This document shows positions 62,950 to 64,000 of a stretch of 64,000 nucleotides of DNA, piece after piece. The notes beneath the pieces were generated by a model that did not search any database, was not told the DNA's origin, and saw only the letters and a list, made by a program, of their open reading frames with translations. The stretch lies in NCBI RefSeq assembly GCF_000422285.1, contig NZ_AULM01000010.1:1-64000 (forward strand), in the 5' to 3' direction. A program made the position numbers and the translations under genes. The stretch comes from Desulfatiglans anilini DSM 4660 (GTDB lineage: Bacteria; Desulfobacterota; DSM-4660; Desulfatiglandales; Desulfatiglandaceae). The number at the start of each line of letters is the position of its first letter. Positions within the stretch are counted from its first letter, which is position 1.

Positions 62950-63040
62950 AATGGGCCCTTACGTTTGCCGAGGACCACAACGAGCTGCTTCACCCGGCCG
63001 GAGCCAGGTTCGAGGCCTTTCTTCCCGTAAAAATGTCTGC

Positions 63041-63071
63041 AGGCCGCCCGGCAGCGAAAACCGGGCGGCCT
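63041..63071 (-). terminator. Hairpin downstream of aconitase (minus strand)
   Basis: AGGCCGCCCGG (63041-63051) and CCGGGCGGCCT (63061-63071) form a perfect 11-base stem. Read on the minus strand, TTTTT follows about eight bases later. It lies about 50 bases after the aconitase stop codon. Confidence 0.6.
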
Positions 63072-63122
63072 TGCGCATCGTCGGCTTGCGGCAGACGTTT
63101 CGAAAGATTGGCGAAGGGCGGT

Positions 63123-64000
63123 TTAGGTCGCTGAACCGCGCAGCGCTGAACCGGCCTTGAACCACGCGATCTGCTTATTGTTCAGGCTGTGGTCGAGGCG
63201 GATCTCAAAAGAATCGCCGTTTTTCGCCGACACCCTGGCGATGACCGGTTTCCCGGGTGCGAGCCGGTCCAATCCCAGGATACTGATGCGATCGAACTCC
63301 CCGATTCTGTCGTAGTCCGACGGATCGGAGAATACGAAGGGCAGAATGCCCTGCTTCTTGAGGTTCGCCTCATGGATGCGGGCGAAGGAGCGCGCAATGA
63401 CGGCCTTTGCGCCGAGAAAGCGCGGAGTCATGGCCGCATGCTCCCGGCTGGAGCCCTCGCCGTAATTCCAATCCCCGATGATGATGCATCCGCCCGCGTT
63501 CTCTTTGTAATACAGGGCGAGGTCGGGGAAGGGGACCCCGCGGGCGCCGGTCAAGACGTTCGTGCCGTGCCCGGTTTCCCGGGTGAAGGCATTGAGGGCG
63601 CCTTCCAGCAGATTCTTCGAGATATTGCTCAAGTGCCCCCGGTAGGCCAGCCATTTTCCGCCCGGGGAGATGTGGTCGGTGGTGGTCTTTCCCTCCGTCT
63701 TGACGAGGATCGGAAGGTCGATGAAGTCCCCGCCATCCCAGGGATCGAACGGCTTCAACCGCTCAAGCCGTTCGGAATCAGGGGGGATGATCACCTCGGT
63801 GCCACTGCCGTCCTCGTTGGGGGGGCGGAAGCCCTCCTTGCTGGAGACAAGGCCGTTCGGGGGGAGGGCGGGCGGTTCGGGAGGGATCAGCTTGAAGGGT
63901 TCGCCGGAGGCGGAGACAAGGGGGTCCCGCTCCGGGTCGAAGCCCACCTTACCGGCGATCGCGAGCGCTGCCGCCATGGCCGGGGAGGTGAGAAACGCCC
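63123..64000 (-). CDS. Aconitate hydratase, C-terminal part (runs off window)
   Basis: At least 292 C-terminal residues of an aconitase. The swivel domain is complete: KTTTDHISPGGKWLAYRGHL, GDWNYGEGSSREHAAMTPRF (substrate-binding serine and arginine), LGAKAVIARSFARIHEANLK, and FSDPSDYDRIGEFDRISI. The cluster-binding N-terminal domains lie beyond base 64000. It isomerises citrate and isocitrate. The terminal order resembles the bacterial AcnA/mitochondrial-type enzymes found in Desulfobacterota. The reading frame stays open to the window edge, and an internal methionine near 63977 is not the start. Confidence 0.93.
   Translation of the reverse strand, partial: AFLTSPAMAAALAIAGKVGFDPERDPLVSASGEPFKLIPPEPPALPPNGLVSSKEGFRPPNEDGSGTEVIIPPDSERLERLKPFDPWDGGDFIDLPILVKTEGKTTTDHISPGGKWLAYRGHLSNISKNLLEGALNAFTRETGHGTNVLTGARGVPFPDLALYYKENAGGCIIIGDWNYGEGSSREHAAMTPRFLGAKAVIARSFARIHEANLKKQGILPFVFSDPSDYDRIGEFDRISILGLDRLAPGKPVIARVSAKNGDSFEIRLDHSLNNKQIAWFKAGSALRGSAT

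Overview
The window is 64 kb of GC-rich bacterial chromosome (roughly 60% GC by eye). It has tightly packed genes, many GTG/TTG starts, and no rRNA, recognisable tRNA, phage gene, transposase or CRISPR array. The gene content suggests an anaerobic Desulfobacterota (former Deltaproteobacteria) relative with a strong acyl-CoA metabolism. Pointers are an ATP-driven 2-hydroxyacyl-CoA dehydratase/benzoyl-CoA-reductase-type pair, a one-polypeptide GlcD/GlcF-like FAD/Fe-S oxidoreductase, several acyl-CoA synthetases, an atypical thiolase, an iron-sulfur flavoprotein and a DUF6178-like protein. The taxonomic assignment is inference.

Layout. 0.5-10 kb: a B12-binding radical SAM enzyme, an orphan receiver protein, then a co-directional run of iron-sulfur flavoprotein, glucokinase, YyaL-like DUF255 protein, MurJ and an Atg22-type MFS transporter. 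11-19.4 kb: 3-hydroxybutyryl-CoA dehydrogenase, a second receiver, RlmH, an M29 aminopeptidase, a YprB-type exonuclease, a MetE/UroD-like protein with TPR and FtsB-like partners, and DUF6178. 19.4-23 kb (minus strand): a small Cys protein, an ABC-2 exporter, a NEW3-domain membrane protein and a FmdB-type zinc ribbon. 23-34 kb (minus strand): enoyl-CoA hydratase, two CoA-transferase/GNAT fusions, an AcuC-like deacetylase, two acetyl/acyl-CoA synthetases and a free GNAT. This looks like acetate/short-acyl activation with built-in reversible lysine acylation. 34-41 kb: lipoprotein, second radical SAM protein, NAD synthetase, malonyl-CoA decarboxylase. 41-49.3 kb: a plus-strand catabolic cluster (FAD/Fe-S oxidase, HgdB-like protein, its ATP-dependent activator, acyl-CoA ligase, thiolase) starting at a near-consensus promoter and ending at a strong terminator. 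49.5-64 kb: Na/Pi symporter, stress and Fe-S proteins, peptidases, orphan PstS-like lipoprotein, ComEA, thioesterase, MscL, a membrane glycosyltransferase and a partial aconitase.

The most striking structure outside the genes is a dispersed, near-palindromic repeat of about 170 bp. It has at least nine recognisable copies plus remnants, all intergenic and in both orientations, and a longer variant carries an extra module. It behaves like a MITE/REP-type non-autonomous element. Two copies in opposite orientation flank the deacetylase gene. A second oddity is a fragment of about 125 bp of the DUF6178 gene, copied in inverted orientation 20 kb away beside nadE.
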